Of a stretch of 5,374 nt of DNA, positions 5,061 to 5,374 are shown one piece after another; the stretch's first letter is position 1; the number at the start of each line of letters is the position of its first letter. The notes under the pieces are model-generated. The model made no database searches. It was not told the origin of the DNA and saw nothing but the letters and a program-made list of their open reading frames with translations. The position numbers and the translations under genes were made by a program. Source of the DNA: JAVJPJ01 sp040217295. Lineage in GTDB: Bacteria; Pseudomonadota; Alphaproteobacteria; Rhodobacterales; Rhodobacteraceae. The stretch lies in contig CAYWTM010000167.1 of NCBI GenBank assembly GCA_964460185.1, positions 1 through 5,374 of the forward strand, written 5' to 3'.

Positions 5061-5374
5061 ATGCGCTTGCCCTTTCTGATGTTGTTTGCATCGCTGTTTT
5101 TCGCGGGTGCGCTGGCTGTTGTGGATGGGCCGGTGCTTTCGCTGCCGATGCTGATTGCGGTCCTGTCGGCGCTGGCCGCGACCTGTCTGGTCGTCGTCAC
5201 CGCCCCCGGAAAGGCAAGGCCTCTGATCGTCGTGGATGGCTCGAACGTCATGTTCTGGGAGGAAGACGTGCCGTCCCTGGACACGGTGAAAGCTGTCGTC
5301 GATGACATCCGGGGGCAGGGTGCCATGCCGGTGGTGTGGTTCGACGCCAATGTCGGCTACCGGGTCGATGACAG
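5061..5374 (+). CDS. Membrane-anchored NYN/Zc3h12a-like PIN-fold ribonuclease (3' end outside window)
   Basis: The frame is open from ATG 5061 to the window edge, giving 104 residues with no stop. AAAGG (5048-5052) lies 8 bp upstream as ribosome site. Residues about 4-21 and 26-47 are strongly hydrophobic and form one or two membrane helices. A short basic linker (GKAR, 50-53) follows, and then a soluble domain that is probably cytoplasmic. That domain begins PLIVVDGSNVMFW (54-66), the first strand and acidic motif of NYN/Zc3h12a-type PIN nucleases, with Asp59 and Asn62. It continues with a helix and PVVWFDANVGYR (90-101), whose Asp95 is a second likely active-site acid. The family members are metal-dependent endoribonucleases. 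The remaining catalytic acids would lie beyond the window. RNA substrate and partners are unknown. The family call is from motif recognition. Confidence 0.82.
   Translation, partial: MRLPFLMLFASLFFAGALAVVDGPVLSLPMLIAVLSALAATCLVVVTAPGKARPLIVVDGSNVMFWEEDVPSLDTVKAVVDDIRGQGAMPVVWFDANVGYRVDD

Noticed and set aside
4957..5091. In-frame upstream extension of the secreted-protein gene
   Set aside because: It would place about 45 residues before a clear signal peptide and overlap the divergent nuclease start.
5021..5305. Plus-strand open frame overlapping the nuclease gene in another frame
   Set aside because: The frame from ATG 5061 has membrane helices and the NYN motifs DGSN and FDANVGYR; the overlapping frame has none.
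1..5374. CRISPR arrays, transposons, tRNA/rRNA genes, toxin-antitoxin or phage-defence cassette
   Set aside because: No regularly spaced repeats, transposase motifs, terminal repeats or RNA-gene signatures were seen; composition is even throughout.

Overview
The window is a GC-rich, densely coded piece of bacterial chromosome. The MetK and TrmB sequences, the metK-trmB order and the codon use suggest an alphaproteobacterium of the Rhodobacterales (Roseobacter/Paracoccus type). That placement rests on recognising protein families, not on a database search. No rRNA, tRNA, insertion sequence, phage gene or CRISPR array is visible.

Layout. (1) Bases 2-400, plus strand: the 3' end of metK (S-adenosylmethionine synthetase), closed by a strong intrinsic terminator. 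(2) Bases 508-1239, plus: trmB, a SAM-dependent tRNA m7G46 methyltransferase. (3) Bases 1344-2714, plus: a complete class III, omega-transaminase-type PLP aminotransferase, preceded by a short gap with several inverted repeats. (4) Bases 2796-4381, minus: a two-gene operon with a 4-bp ATGA overlap. It encodes a PcpA/LinE/MhqO-type ring-cleaving dioxygenase and an MhqD-like carboxylesterase, and converges on the aminotransferase. (5) Bases 4525-4956, minus: a small secreted protein of unknown function. (6) Bases 5061 to the window end, plus: a membrane-anchored NYN/Zc3h12a-like ribonuclease, cut off by the window edge and divergent from gene 5.

How the genes work together. MetK makes SAM and TrmB consumes it. 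The dioxygenase and esterase resemble the Bacillus mhqNOD/mhqED pairing and probably detoxify or break down hydroquinone-like aromatics. Every active-site residue I can recall from PcpA is present in the dioxygenase. The aminotransferase has a full catalytic set, but its substrate cannot be read from the sequence.

Most of the window is ordinary housekeeping or accessory metabolism. The points most worth a second look are the dioxygenase/esterase operon with its paired TGCA dyads and possible Shine-Dalgarno-masking hairpin, the membrane-tethered NYN nuclease, and the conserved-looking secreted orphan protein.
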